Assembly: GCA_028023455.1 (NCBI GenBank)
Contig: JAQFVV010012398.1
Span: forward strand, 10,281,160 to 10,345,159
Direction: 5' to 3'
Origin: Epiperipatus broadwayi
Lineage: Eukaryota; Onychophora; Udeonychophora; Euonychophora; Peripatidae
Length of the DNA stretch: 64,000 nt
Every line of letters begins with the position of its first letter. Position 1 is the stretch's first letter. Below the pieces are notes generated by a model. The model searched no databases. It worked only from the letters and a program-made list of their open reading frames with translations, and had not been told where the DNA came from. The position numbers and the translations under genes were made by a program. Below are positions 26,071 through 37,291 of this stretch, in pieces.

Positions 26071-26840
26071 TAAAACCTTAGTACATGTGCATTGAGTGCT
26101 TAATTTATTACAAGAGAGACCTCTACAAATCTAAATGCAAGATTCGACTTTATAAAAATAAGAGCGGCCCTCCTATCTTCAACCTATTTTTCTATATATA
26201 TATATAGGCAAATCTAAAGCATTATGATTTGGGAGCATGAAGCTAATAAATTCTTCACTGATTAAGTCCACTATTTCTGTTAAACATTAACGATTGCAAA
26301 ATCTTTCAATTTACAAGTTAATGTCAGATCTTAAATTTAGAAATATTTTGAATGAATTTAAAGTTGTAAATATTAATTCTTATTAAAAGCAATGTCAGCA
26401 CATAATACTTAAATAAGGCTAAAACCTTAGTACATGCGCCTTGAGTGCTTAATTTATTACAAGAGAGATCTCTATAAATCTAAACACAATATTTGACTTT
26501 ATAAAGATAAGAGCAGCTCTCCTATCTTCAACCTATTTTTGTATATATATAGGCAAATCTAAAGCATTATGATTTGGGAGTGTGAAGCTAATAAATTCTT
26601 CACTGATTAAGTCCACTATTTCTCAAGGTGCATGTACTAAGGTTTTAACCTTATTTAAGTATTACATGCTGACATTGTGCTTAATAAGAATTAATATTTA
26701 CAACTTTAAATTGATTCAAAATATTTCTAAATTTACGATCTGACTTTATCGAAAGATTTCATGATCGTTAATGTTTAACAAAAATAGTGGACTTAATCAG
26801 TGAAGAATTTATTAGCTTCACATTCCCAAATCATAATGCT
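26071..26840. repeat. Array of module M, direct then inverted
   Basis: Module M is a roughly 340-bp unit running, in one orientation, from AAATAGGTTGAAGATAGGA to a TTTAGATTTGCCTATA end and joined to the next unit by (TA)n. Here one partial (26071-26186), one full (26205-26545) and one partial (26549-26622) copy lie in reverse orientation. An abrupt switch follows to a forward partial copy (26623-26840) sharing GGTGCATGTA and AGTGGACTTAATCAGTGA. More copies lie at 29997-31195. It is noncoding. Confidence 0.8.
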
Positions 26841-26925
26841 TTAGATATATATATATATATATATATATATAAAGCATTATGATTATAATCTTTATCTATA
26901 TATATATATATATATATATATAAAC
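26841..26925. repeat. Two (TA)n microsatellites
   Basis: Two TA runs of about 25-30 bp separated by AAAGCATTATGATTATAATC, a scrap of module M. They border the left end of the Penelope-like element. Confidence 0.85.
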
Positions 26926-26952
26926 ATTACAAGCATAAAGCTAAACTAGTCA

Positions 26953-27352
26953 ATATAAAATCAAAACTACCCCAAATCTAAAATTAAACCAGACCAGCAT
27001 AAAAATAATATTAAAACACAACCTAAGGTTTCACTGCTACAAGCAGACTTCTCAAGTGTAAAGAACTACAAAAAAACCACACATTATATATACTATTAAA
27101 AACTACCCACAAATCCATTCACTTCCCATCCACCCTTAATATTAAAAGAACTCTTAAATAAGTTAATTGCTTCAGAATAATAAATTTTCAATAATAAAGA
27201 CTCTTTAATTCTTCTTTTGATTTCATTTCTCTCAAAGAAGACAACCTTAGCTTCATCAAAATCAATAGTGTGGCCTGTATCTTTTTCATGGACATACAAA
27301 GCAGAACTAAGATATCTATTTTTAACTCTACTTTTATGAACCTTTATTCTTC
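26953..27352 (-). repeat. Inverted partial copy of the PLE 3' end
   Basis: The reverse complement of the endonuclease C-terminal codons and 3' UTR at about 28372-28770. The match covers the CCTAAGGTTTCACTGC, CAAGCAGACTTCTCAAG and TTTTTCATGGACATAC words and ends near 27352, where the forward copy begins. It looks essentially identical to the other end, so the inversion arose with or soon after insertion. Confidence 0.9.
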
Positions 27353-28631
27353 TTTTGAGGCTTTTGATAAGATTAATAATTTTAAAATGGAAAGTAATTG
27401 GGTATTTGGAAGTTTAGATATTGAAAATATGTATCAGTCTGTTAATAGGTTAAGCAGTATTGATGTTCTTTTGTCTGTATTGATTAAGAAAAGTTCTTTA
27501 TCAAAAAATAAAATTAAGGTAATTAAAGATTTGCTTTTGTTATTGGAAGATTCTATGTATTTTACTTATAGAGGTAATTTTTATAAGATTAAGGAAGGGT
27601 GGATAATAGGTTATATTATTTCTCCTTTAGTATGTTCAGTTTATATTAATTTTATGGAAGAGGAAATTATTATTAAAAAGAATTGTTTATATGTAAAATT
27701 ATTTGTCAGATATGTTGATGATTGTTTATTTGTAGTTGAGAATGATAAATTGAAGGAATTTGTAAATGAGTTTAATTGTTTTGATCCTTCTATAAAATTT
27801 GTGTTAGAAGGAGGGGGGTTAGATTTTGGTAAGTTAAAATTTTTAGATCTTTTGGTGATTAGAAATATAGAAACTAATTGTTTATTGTGCAGTCATTTAG
27901 TTAAAAGTAAAGAATTAAGATCTATAATTAAACCTGATAGCTATCAGTCTGTATCTCATAAAGTAGCTGCTTTAAGGAATTATTGTCATAGGAATATTAA
28001 ATTAAATAATTCTAGTGGGGTAGCTTTGTTTCAGAAATATCAATTTTATAAAGATTATTTGAGTGTTGGATACTCTGATAAATTTGTTAAAAGTATTTTA
28101 TTTAATAGTAATATTTGTAAGGATGTAAAGGTTAAAGAAAAATATGATTTTATTTCTTTGCCATTTAAATTGTCTTCTTATAAAATTGTGTGTAGAAATA
28201 GTAAATTGTTTGGAAATAAGAAAATTGCTTGGAAAAGGGGTGTTACATTGAATAATTTATTAAATAATACAAAAGAAGTTTTTGATAGAAAGACTATTCC
28301 TGGTGTGGTATATTTTATTCCTTGTTTATTTTGTAAGAAGGTTTACATAGGTCAGAGTAGTTTGAGTTTAAATGAAAGAATAAAGGTTCATAAAAGTAGA
28401 GTTAAAAATAGATATCTTAGTTCTGCTTTGTATGTCCATGAAAAAGATACAGGCCACACTATTGATTTTGATGAAGCTAAGGTTGTCTTCTTTGAGAGAA
28501 ATGAAATCAAAAGAAGAATTAAAGAGTCTTTATTATTGAAAATTTATTATTCTGAAGCAATTAACTTATTTAAGAGTTCTTTTAATATTAAGGGTGGATG
28601 GGAAGTGAATGGATTTGTGGGTAGTTTTTAA
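27270..28631 (+). pseudogene. PLE polyprotein fragment: RT plus GIY-YIG endonuclease
   Basis: A 453-codon open frame. The first roughly 28 codons are read through the inverted arm and are not PLE protein; real PLE sequence starts about 27353. Reverse transcriptase motif A is GSLDIENMYQSV (Asp at residue 50). Motif B is WIIGYIISPLVCSVYINF (residues 111-128) and motif C is RYVDDCLFVV (148-151 YVDD). A linker leads to the endonuclease: GVVYFI (345-350), a CLFC pair, KVYIGQSSLSLNER (357-370) and a GHTID histidine (396). Glu419 in the KESLL block is the probable metal ligand. In intact PLEs the protein nicks target DNA and primes reverse transcription there. Fingers and upstream domains are missing, and no PLE start codon survives, so I call it a truncated gene despite the open frame. 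The CxxC before YIG fits endonuclease-positive PLE clades. Confidence 0.92.
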
Positions 28632-28667
28632 TAGTATATATAATGTGTGGTTTTTTTGTAGTTCTTT

Positions 28668-28711
28668 ACACTTGAGAAGTCTGCTTGTAGCAGTGAAACC
28701 TTAGGTTGTGT
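28668..28711 (+). ncRNA. Degenerate hammerhead-ribozyme-like fold in PLE 3' UTR
   Basis: Three helices can be drawn in hammerhead order. Stem I is ACAC/GTGT (28668-28671 with 28708-28711). Stem II is CTGC/GCAG with a TTGTA loop (28681-28693). Stem III is ACC/GGT closed by TTA (28698-28706). GAAA sits correctly at 28695-28698. The other core strand reads TTGAGAA instead of CTGANGA, so two conserved positions differ, including the G usually needed for catalysis. PLEs are known to carry hammerhead motifs. This one is probably inactive or a diverged variant; the inverted copy at the left end has the same sequence. Confidence 0.45.
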
Positions 28712-28765
28712 TTTAATATTATTTTTATGCTGGTCTGGTTTAATTTTAGATTTGGGGTAGTTTTG

Positions 28766-28769
<4 letters not shown>

Positions 28770-28843
<74 letters not shown>
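28770..28843. repeat. (TA)n microsatellite, about 74 bp
   Basis: A pure TA run joining the PLE 3' end to the 321-bp satellite. Confidence 0.95.
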
Positions 28844-28846
<3 letters not shown>

Positions 28847-28847
<1 letters not shown>

Positions 28848-29899
28848 TTACTGTTAACACTAACTGAGATAATTATAGAAAATATACAAACCATTATACA
28901 ATTACAGATATCCAGTAATGCCCTTTGTTTAAAGATCTATATCTCAATAATAGCAAACCTTAAAATGATACCACTTTAAGGTTGTATGCCAAATGATGTT
29001 AAATATTGAAATACAGACCTACTCAAACACAGAGCATGAAATTTTTAAATAAGCAAATGATCTTAAATTTTTGAGATAATAAACTAACAAGTTTACAAAG
29101 TTATTAAAGACAAACTAAACATTAGATTTTAATCTTTAAACTCCTCCCAAACTATAAATGAAAAGAAAGTTACTGTTAACACTAACTGAGATAATTATAG
29201 AAAATATACAAACCATTATACAATTACAGATATCCAGTAATGCCCTTTGTTTAAAGCTCTTCCGATCTCAATAATAGCAAACCTTAAAATGATACCACTT
29301 TAAGGTTGTATGCCAAATGATGTTAAATATTGAAATACAGACCTACTCAAACACAGAGCATGAAATTTTTAAATAAGCAAATGATCTTAAATTTTTGCTA
29401 ATAAACTAACAAGTTTACAAAGTTATTAAAGACAAACTAAACATTAGATTTTAATCTTTAAACTCCTCCCAAACTATAAATGAAAAGAAAGTTACTGTTA
29501 ACACTAACTGAGATAATTATAGAAAATATACAAACCATTATACAATTACAGATATCCAGTAATGCCCTTTGTTTAAAGATCTATATCTCAATAATAGCAA
29601 ACCTTAAAATGATACCACTTTAAGGTTGTATGCTAAATGATGTTAAATATTGAAATACAGACCTACTCAAACACAGAGCATGAAATTTTTAAATAAGCAA
29701 ATGATCTTAAATTTTTGCTAATAAACTAACAAGTTTACAAAGTTATTAAAGACAAACTAAACATTAGATTTTAATCTTTAAACTCCTCCCAAACTATAAA
29801 TGAAAAGAAAGTTACTGTTAACACTAACTGAGATAATTATAGAAAATATACAAACCATTATACAATTACAGATATCCAGTAATGCCCTTTGTTTAAAGA
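28847..29899 (+). repeat. Satellite of about 321-bp units, 3.3 copies
   Basis: Units begin GTTACTGTTAACACTAACTG at 28847, 29169, 29491 and 29811 (periods 322, 322, 320). The last is cut after about 90 bp. Units are almost identical except for a GAGATA insertion and an anomalous patch in unit 2 (29256-29268). Each contains a small hairpin AACCTTAAA / TTTAAGGTT. TA runs flank the array on both sides. Near-identity suggests recent amplification or duplicated assembly. Confidence 0.9.
29256..29268. other. Illumina adapter 13-mer embedded in satellite
   Basis: GCTCTTCCGATCT, identical to the 3' end of the standard Illumina adapter, occurs in unit 2 where the other units read AAAGATCTATATCTCAA. 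The adapter ends exactly where the sequence becomes genomic again (CAATAATAGC). This is the usual footprint of an untrimmed read used in assembly or gap filling. Confidence 0.8.
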
Positions 29900-29900
29900 T

Positions 29901-29912
29901 GGTTTAGATTTG

Positions 29913-30002
<90 letters not shown>

Positions 30003-30933
30003 GGTTGAAGATAGGAGTGGGCGCTCTTATCTTTATAAAGTCGAATCTTGTGTTTAGATTTGTAGAGGTCTCTCTTGTAATAAATTAACCACTCAAGATG
30101 CATGTAGTAAGGTTTTAGCCTTATTTAAGTATTACATGCTGACATTGCACTTAATAAGAATTAATATTTAAAGAGTATATATAGAGGATTGCTATAGTTA
30201 CACTGGTATCAATGAAAAAATCATATAAATAGAACTGAATAGTTTAAAGTCTTTCTCTCTTGTTTTGGCTTTAAATAGAAGAACATATAGATTTCTTTAT
30301 ATGATATTTTATACTTTAAAAATATACAGTAAACTGAGCAAAATGAAGGGATAAGGAGCAACATCATCTGCCCAAGAACCAAGCAGCATGTCAAGAAAAT
30401 GACAATTTTTTATAAAAGGAGAAGCCATTGAAATTACTTCATTATATTATAAACCATCAGAATATTTCTCCTTTAAAATGGATGTTAACTATATTTTAAA
30501 GAATTAATACAAAAATCAAAAAGTGTACAAGAGTCATAACTACCTGCCTGTGTAATTTTTTTAGATTGATTATATATATATATATACAGAGAGAGAGAGA
30601 GAGAGAGAAATAGGTTGAAGATAGGAGGGCCGCTCTTATCTTTATAAAGTCAAATCTTGCATTTAGATTTGTAGAGGTCTCTCTTGTAATAAATTAAGCA
30701 CTCAAGGTGCATGTAGTAAGGTTTTAGCCTTATTTAAGTATTACATGCTGACATTGCACTTAATAAGAATTAATATTTACAACTTTAAATTGATTCAAAA
30801 TATTTCTAAATTTAAGATCTGACTATTAACTCATTGTAAACCGAAAGATTTCACAATCGTTAATGTTTAACAGAAATAGTGGACTTAATCAGTGAAGAAA
30901 TTTATGCTCCCAAATCATAATGGTTTAGATTTG

Positions 30934-31023
<90 letters not shown>

Positions 31024-31592
31024 GGTTGAAGATAGGAGTGGGCCGCTCTTATCTTTATAAAGTCGAATCTTGTGTTTAGATTTGTAGAGGTCTCTCTTGT
31101 AATAAATTAACCACTCAAGATGCATGTAGTAAGGTTTTAGCCTTATTTAAGTATTACATGCTGACATTGCACTTAATAAGAATTAATATTTAAAGAGTAT
31201 ATATAGAGGATTGCTATAGTTACACTGGTATCAATGAAAAAATCATATAAATAGAACTGAATAGTTTAAAGTCTTTCTCTCTTGTTTTGGCTTTAAATAG
31301 AAGAACATATAGATTTCTTTATATGATATTTTATACTTTAAAAATATACAGTAAACTGAGCAAAATGAAGGAATAAGGAGCAACATCATCTGCCCAAGAA
31401 CCAAGCAGCATGTCAAGAAAATGACAATTTTTTATAAAAGGAGAAGCCATTGAAATTACTTCATTATATTATAAACCATCAGAATATTTCTCCTTTAAAA
31501 TGGATGTTAACTATATTTTAAAGAATTAATACAAAAATCAAAAAGTGTACAAGAGTCATAACTACCTGCCTGTGTAATTTTTTTAGATTGAT
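29901..31592 (+). repeat. 1,021-bp duplication with module M and TA runs
   Basis: The segment starting GGTTTAGATTTGCC at 29901 recurs at 30922. The two match through an 80-bp TA run, a half module M and about 400 bp of unique-looking sequence, until they part at 30571/31592. Copy 1 then continues through TA and GA runs (30572-30608) into a full module M before copy 2 begins. Differences are few (for example one base in GAATAAGG versus GGATAAGG), so the event is recent or an assembly duplication. The small open frames here simply translate TA runs. Confidence 0.85.
30609..30935 (+). repeat. Module M, complete copy
   Basis: The clearest full copy, from AAATAGGTTGAAGATAGGA through CACTCAAGGTGCATGTAG, TTTACAACTTTAAATTG and GTGGACTTAATCAGTGA to TTTAGATTTGCCTATA. 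It is preceded by (TA)n(GA)n and followed by (TA)n. It encodes nothing. Partial copies lie at 29997-30175 and 31017-31195. Confidence 0.75.
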
Positions 31593-32760
31593 TGTATCTA
31601 AGATATGAATCAGTTTAATTTCCCATCATATTCATTCATAATATTTTGAAATAATACTTATTCATGAACGGATATCTCTCCATATCATCATGAAAACAAA
31701 TTAATACTTATGTGTGTAACATCATATAAACCAAATAATTATCATTTTAAAGAATAATTTGGATATATATAAAATATCAGAATCGATAAAATGTACTTTG
31801 GATTTAAAAATTTTCACAAATATATTCTCTGGAACAAAGACATACTATTGATTTGTAATTTGAAATAGACAGCAAAACTGTGGTCCCATGTTGAAAATAC
31901 AGTATTTAAAGACTCTTATTCAAGTTGTTTGTTTACATTTGTCATTATTATTGTTATATTTTTTTGTTTCGTTTGTCTTCATTTAAAAGATCTAGTGCTT
32001 ATTGACAAATAGAATATAATTTTAAGTTAAATAATAATTTATTTTCCTATCAAAATATAAGAGAATTACAGTTTCCTAAGTTTAAACTTATATCTTGCCA
32101 CATAGTAAATATTATTTTAATATTTAAACATAATCACTTTTTTAATTTACTGATTTTAAATTAACTTCAGTCATCACTTATATTAGAAGTTCACAAAAGA
32201 TTTTATCACAATAAGTATTCACTTTATTTTGTCCTCTTTAAATTTATAGTAACAACTAACTAGATTTAACATTTATATATATATATATATATATATTGTT
32301 ATGGGTACCCCCTTATATTTCTCCAATACATATTATACACCATATACAAAGTTTACTTTTTTTATGAATTACTTCCACCATCTTTAATTAGCGTTAGAAT
32401 GATCTTCTCTGACTGTAATGTTTTATGTTTGGAATTTCTTTCTTTTTGTTTATCTTGGTTAGTAATATTAATGTATTTTTTTATTCCCTCCAATTTTAAC
32501 CTTTATTTTTAATTAAATAGTTAATTTGAATCAAAAAATTAAGTTTCACTGTACATTACCTAAAAAATCATACTAACACCCACACACACACACAAAACTA
32601 AATTGCGTCTTTTAAATGATCTTTAAATTTTACCTTATTTTTAAAGCTTTTTTTAAATATTATAAATGCCAATATATTTGAACCATATCTATGTAAAATG
32701 GTTCAGTATATTAATGTCAAAAACTTTTGCATTTTATATAAATATAGTATATGTATATTC
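31593..32760. other. AT-rich DNA, no gene recognised
   Basis: Contains a TA run near 32274-32296 and a CA run near 32580-32593. The frame 32666-32884 plus runs into R1 and is chance. Confidence 0.5.
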
Positions 32761-35390
32761 GAAACCCACCACCACCGCAAGTCAAATCGGATTCAAACTC
32801 AGCTTAACCAAAACTGAATTCAAACCCAACTCAACAGCTCAGATAGCAGAAATCGACGGCACAGTGCTATGCGCCAAGAACTAGTTCAACGGTTGGTGAG
32901 GACTAGAGACCCTTGCACTGACACGAATATCTAATAATTAATTACTTTGAATACTTTTTAAATCAAATCATATGTATGTTCGGGTTGCCAACACAGATAG
33001 CGGGTATGAACATTTAAATAATTATAAAAAGAATGATGAACTAAGAAACCAAGTATGTTAGAAAATATTTAATAATAATAATAATTTGTTTTGTTCAATA
33101 AAATATAGATTGCATTAGTTACCTCTAGTCTTTAAAAGAATTTATAAATATAATAAGAGTGGCGGTCCTTATCATATGCCAACAAGTATTACACAACATG
33201 GGATTCTATGTCTATGCCCCCAACGAGAAATATAAAGGCAGATAAAGGTATTCATTAAGAACGGAAATGATTGTTCTAATTTTATTACGGTGGAATGTGA
33301 GATTTATTTTCACATTCGGAAATCTATTCATGAAGAGCAAAACGTATTTTAAGGCATAACTTTAATCTTGATTTGAAAACTGATTTAAACTAAATATATT
33401 TGAGAATTGGTTCGACTTTAATTTAAATCACTTCATCACGAATTACGAGCACGGAGTGGGTTTTACCGGAACAAAGATGCAATGGTACTGACGAATTACA
33501 AGGCAGAGAGTAAAATTGAAAGATGATCGCTAGTCGATGATCGAAGTCCTATGGCGGCTTGCATTTGGCAAGTCTTACGCCCTTTGACTAATGAATCGGA
33601 AAGGAAGTACTTTCTTCCTCGAGAAATTTAAATAAGAGAATATGATCACCGACCAGCCTAACGGAGCGGAAGATGGCCCTACGTCAGCAACATTTGATGA
33701 TGATGACTTGATAGTCATCGTTGAAAAATAAAACCCATGTAGAATGCTCTACGTGATGACTTGACCAATTAATTAAAGTCAAACGAGCTTTTATCGAACT
33801 ATTTTAAAACATTTATAAACTATATTAATTATGCCCTAATATCGTGCCCTTCCTGAATATTGATATAAAATAACAAAAGCGGAATTAAAATACATTTAAC
33901 CCTTTATCGACCCTTTTTGCAATAAAGACCTTTAAGATTATATTTGCATAAATAAATATTAGTGGAACAAGAAAATCATTTAACATTATTTGAATACATA
34001 TATATATATACTTATAACGTAGATAGGAGCTGGGGACATAGGTGAAACATTGAGCTAATAATTTATTAATAGCTAAAGGTAAGAAAAAAAATAGTAAACA
34101 TGTAATATTTTCCTTTGACTCGATGACTAATAGAACTTATAAATTTAGCTCTAATGGGCGAGAATTACTATTTGAAATTAATGTTATATTATTTGCGTGA
34201 GGCAAATGGAATCAAAGGGCTCATCGAGTCGAAAGATTATTGGCATATAATTTTTAAATACGACATTAATAAAGCACACTAACATATATATATTAAACGA
34301 ACCGCCAGGTAAGAAAAGAAAAAGTTTAAAGACTAGAGATCTAAAGAATTACGCTATAGATTTACAGTAGCATTTTATAACTAAAAGGTGTTACAAAGAT
34401 TTACATTAAAGAATAAAAGAGCTCTTAAAAAGAAGGAGTATAAAATAAAGTTCGAACTGGCCAGAAAGTTTAACGTTCATATTACCATTCCGTGCTTGTC
34501 CTTAAGTTACTCCTCCAAGTTGTTGAAACGTAGGCATCATTGGTTAACTACTGGAGTAGTATTTTAGTAGCTTTCATTATTTTAGCAGAATGATCGATCC
34601 GGAAAACGGTTCAGCAGCTCCAGTGAAGATTCCTCGGGACTTTAGGAACCGTAGCCAGATCCCTGATGTTCTAGCCCTCTATCATGATGAAATACAATTT
34701 TTATACACACAGAGTTCACTGCACTACTCTACAACCAAAACTAGTCTTTTTCTTTACTTTTCAGGGCTATATATCTACTGTTCACTGATGCCTCCGGCTA
34801 GCGCTCATTTTATTATCAATCTCGTTTTTTTTTATAATTAGTTGTTTTCAGAAACATTCCTTCGATAAGGCTTTCAAACTAATTTTTGAATTCCTTTCCT
34901 AATTAGAAAATGAATTCTTAAAGTCTGAAATGATTTTAATTAAAAATTGAATTCTTATCTTTTTTTTTTTATTAATAAAACTTTACTGTTGTTTTTGAGA
35001 ATTTGAAAGCCTTTGGAAGGAATGTAGCTTTTAATCGCAAAACTTTACAAATTATTTAAAAGTAAAAAAAACAAGTATTCCCGACGCAATGAAACTTTCG
35101 AACAATTATATATATTTAATATTTACAAACATATATACGCACAATCCAGGCAATTTAATATATGTAAATTCATGAACATTTTATCATGAATTTATTTAGA
35201 GAATTGATCCAATTTAAACTAAACTAATTAATTTTACTACGTATTTGAAACAAGTTATTCATTATGGAAATTAGCGTGGATTGAACGTATAAAGCCCCAT
35301 TGCATCGGAAATTTAAGGTTAGTATTAGGGTAAATAACATGAAGCTAGGATCGAACTCAGATCTGACTGCTTCAGTATATGTATATTAAA
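32761..35390 (+). repeat. Unclassified interspersed repeat R1, copy b
   Basis: A roughly 2.6-kb noncoding repeat aligned with 17350-21370, lacking that copy's internal duplication. It is less AT-rich than its flanks and better preserved at CG sites. It starts around AAATCGGATTCAAACTC and ends around GGATCGAACTCAGATCTG. The short open frame at 34590-34841 falls in a segment whose counterpart in copy a is not open, so it is not treated as a gene. No TG...CA termini or target duplication could be fixed. Confidence 0.8.
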
Positions 35391-37225
35391 ACATGTATAT
35401 TGTATAGAGTTTGCAATTAAACATGTAATGATTTGGGGTCAAGTAACATGGATACAGAAAAATTACTATATGCCAAAATTCTATATATTGAGTATGGAAT
35501 AACATATGTAGCTAAATCTTTATCTTGTCTTTTTATTTCATTATTGGAATATTCATAATATTCAATTTAAATTTATCTAAATTTGATTTTCTGTCTTTTT
35601 TTGCGGGGGGGGGGGGCATTTTTTCCTTTTTTTTAAGAACTTTCAAATAAAAGAATATCATTTTTGATATCTATTATTTCAATAATGAATTTAACTAAAT
35701 AAGTACAAAATTCATGATAAGATTTGCTAAGTGGCTGACATAATAAAAATTATTGGTATTAAATAACTTAAGTTCCAGTTTTTTTGTGTGTGTGTGTGTC
35801 GAACTTATAATGATTTTAATGAAATGTAATTTACATTTTCAGTTTAATAAGCTATTTTTTCACACTAATTATGAATTATTTAATTTCTAATGAATTAATG
35901 GGAATAATAATAACTGTAACATTATTATTGTCATTATTATTATTTTCTTCAAATTATAGGTTTTATATATTATATGTTCCTATAAGTGTCTGTTCATGGG
36001 ATTAAGTGAGCATAAGGCCAAACGGAATTTGAATATCAAAGTAGAAGACTGAAAAAAGTCTATATACATCTGAATCCAAACATTTTTATTCCTTTCTAAG
36101 TAAACACTTACCTATATACTTTTTGCTCACCCATCACTATTCTTATTAACAGTCAATTAAAAATATACATATACAAATGTAATAAATATAAAACTACACA
36201 TTTTATCCTATTTTGAAGGCTTATTATCCATGTGCCATAGGAATCAAACTAGGTTAACAACAAAAACTTTTTCAAGGAACAAAATATTTCCAAAAAACTA
36301 TACAAATTCTTTCAGGTATATGGCCTCTAATCATGTAAGTGTTATGTAATAAATGGATAACTAGCTATTATTAACTAACAAGTAAAACAAAGTAAGAAAT
36401 TTAAAAGACCCCAAGACATTTGGAAGATTACTGCCAGCAACTTGCAGTGAGCTAATGAAATATTTTTACTAAGGTGAAGTATTAGTATCATTCAATAAAG
36501 AAAACAAAGTTTATATTAAAATAAAGTTTACATGCCTTGATTCAAAATTATTTCTCTATATTAGTAATACTGTTATTAAATTCGTTACTTTAATGCTGTC
36601 ATAACCTTTTTTTTTCATTATCTAAAAACAAATTACAGTTATGCAATAACAATTACATAGTGACTGAACTATTTATAAAATGATGACGATGATAATAATA
36701 AAAAAATAGATAATATGATAAAATTACAACATGTCCATGAATTATCTTTACAACTTTGAAAATTGCTAAACAAATTTAAAACAGACATCATTTTAAAAAG
36801 AAAATCAAAGTGTTTGTGGTATGGTATAACAAACATGATTATATTATTTTATTTTTCCCTTAATCACCATGATCTCACAGAAAAATATTTAGTTTATTTG
36901 ATTGCCATGCCCAGTCATTAGGTTTGAATCTGATTTGAATGAACCACAGAAATTTTTTCAGTTCAAATAATATTCTTTCATTTGACCCAAATAATAAACC
37001 AGTATTAAGAGATAAATGAATACCTAAATAATATTGGCTAGAACCAGGTTAATTAGGTTAGTCAAATCAATGTTATTCCAAAACAAAAAACTTCAGCTAC
37101 AAAAAAAAAATGTGAATTTGCTATGCCAAATGAAATTTGAATATTGTTTCAGTACAATTACCACAATGATCTAATCTTACTGGCATTACACCATTATAAA
37201 GTTGAAGATATGGCATTTTCTCAAC

Positions 37226-37291
<66 letters not shown>

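Larger units (their letters stand above)
26953..28770 (+). mobile_element. Penelope-like element, 5' truncated, with inverted end
   Basis: A plus-strand PLE (27353-28770) holds part of the reverse transcriptase, a GIY-YIG endonuclease and a 3' UTR. It is preceded head-to-head by an inverted copy of its own last 400 bp (26953-27352, the reverse complement of about 28372-28770). Inverted, 5'-truncated partial copies are characteristic of PLE insertions. TA microsatellites abut both outer ends. The frame is free of stops, suggesting a fairly young copy, but the N-terminal half of the polyprotein is missing. Confidence 0.9.

Noticed and set aside
27096-27299. Separate 67-codon minus-strand gene
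   Set aside because: It is the inverted copy of the PLE endonuclease C-terminus, not an independent gene.
27270-27352. N-terminal residues of the 453-codon frame as true PLE protein
   Set aside because: They are translated from the inverted 3' arm (antisense of the endonuclease end); PLE sequence starts at about 27353.
28666-31125. Minus-strand frames rich in YIYIYI
   Set aside because: They translate (TA)n microsatellites and have no biological content.
26071-31195. CRISPR-like array from repeated module M
   Set aside because: Units are about 340 bp with TA linkers in a eukaryotic retroelement context; there is no short repeat/spacer pattern.
34590-34841. 83-codon frame in R1 copy b
   Set aside because: The matching part of R1 copy a is not open, and no motif is seen.
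35331-35390. tRNA gene or SINE at the end of R1
   Set aside because: Only a T-arm-like word (B box) is present; there is no A box at the right distance and no cloverleaf.
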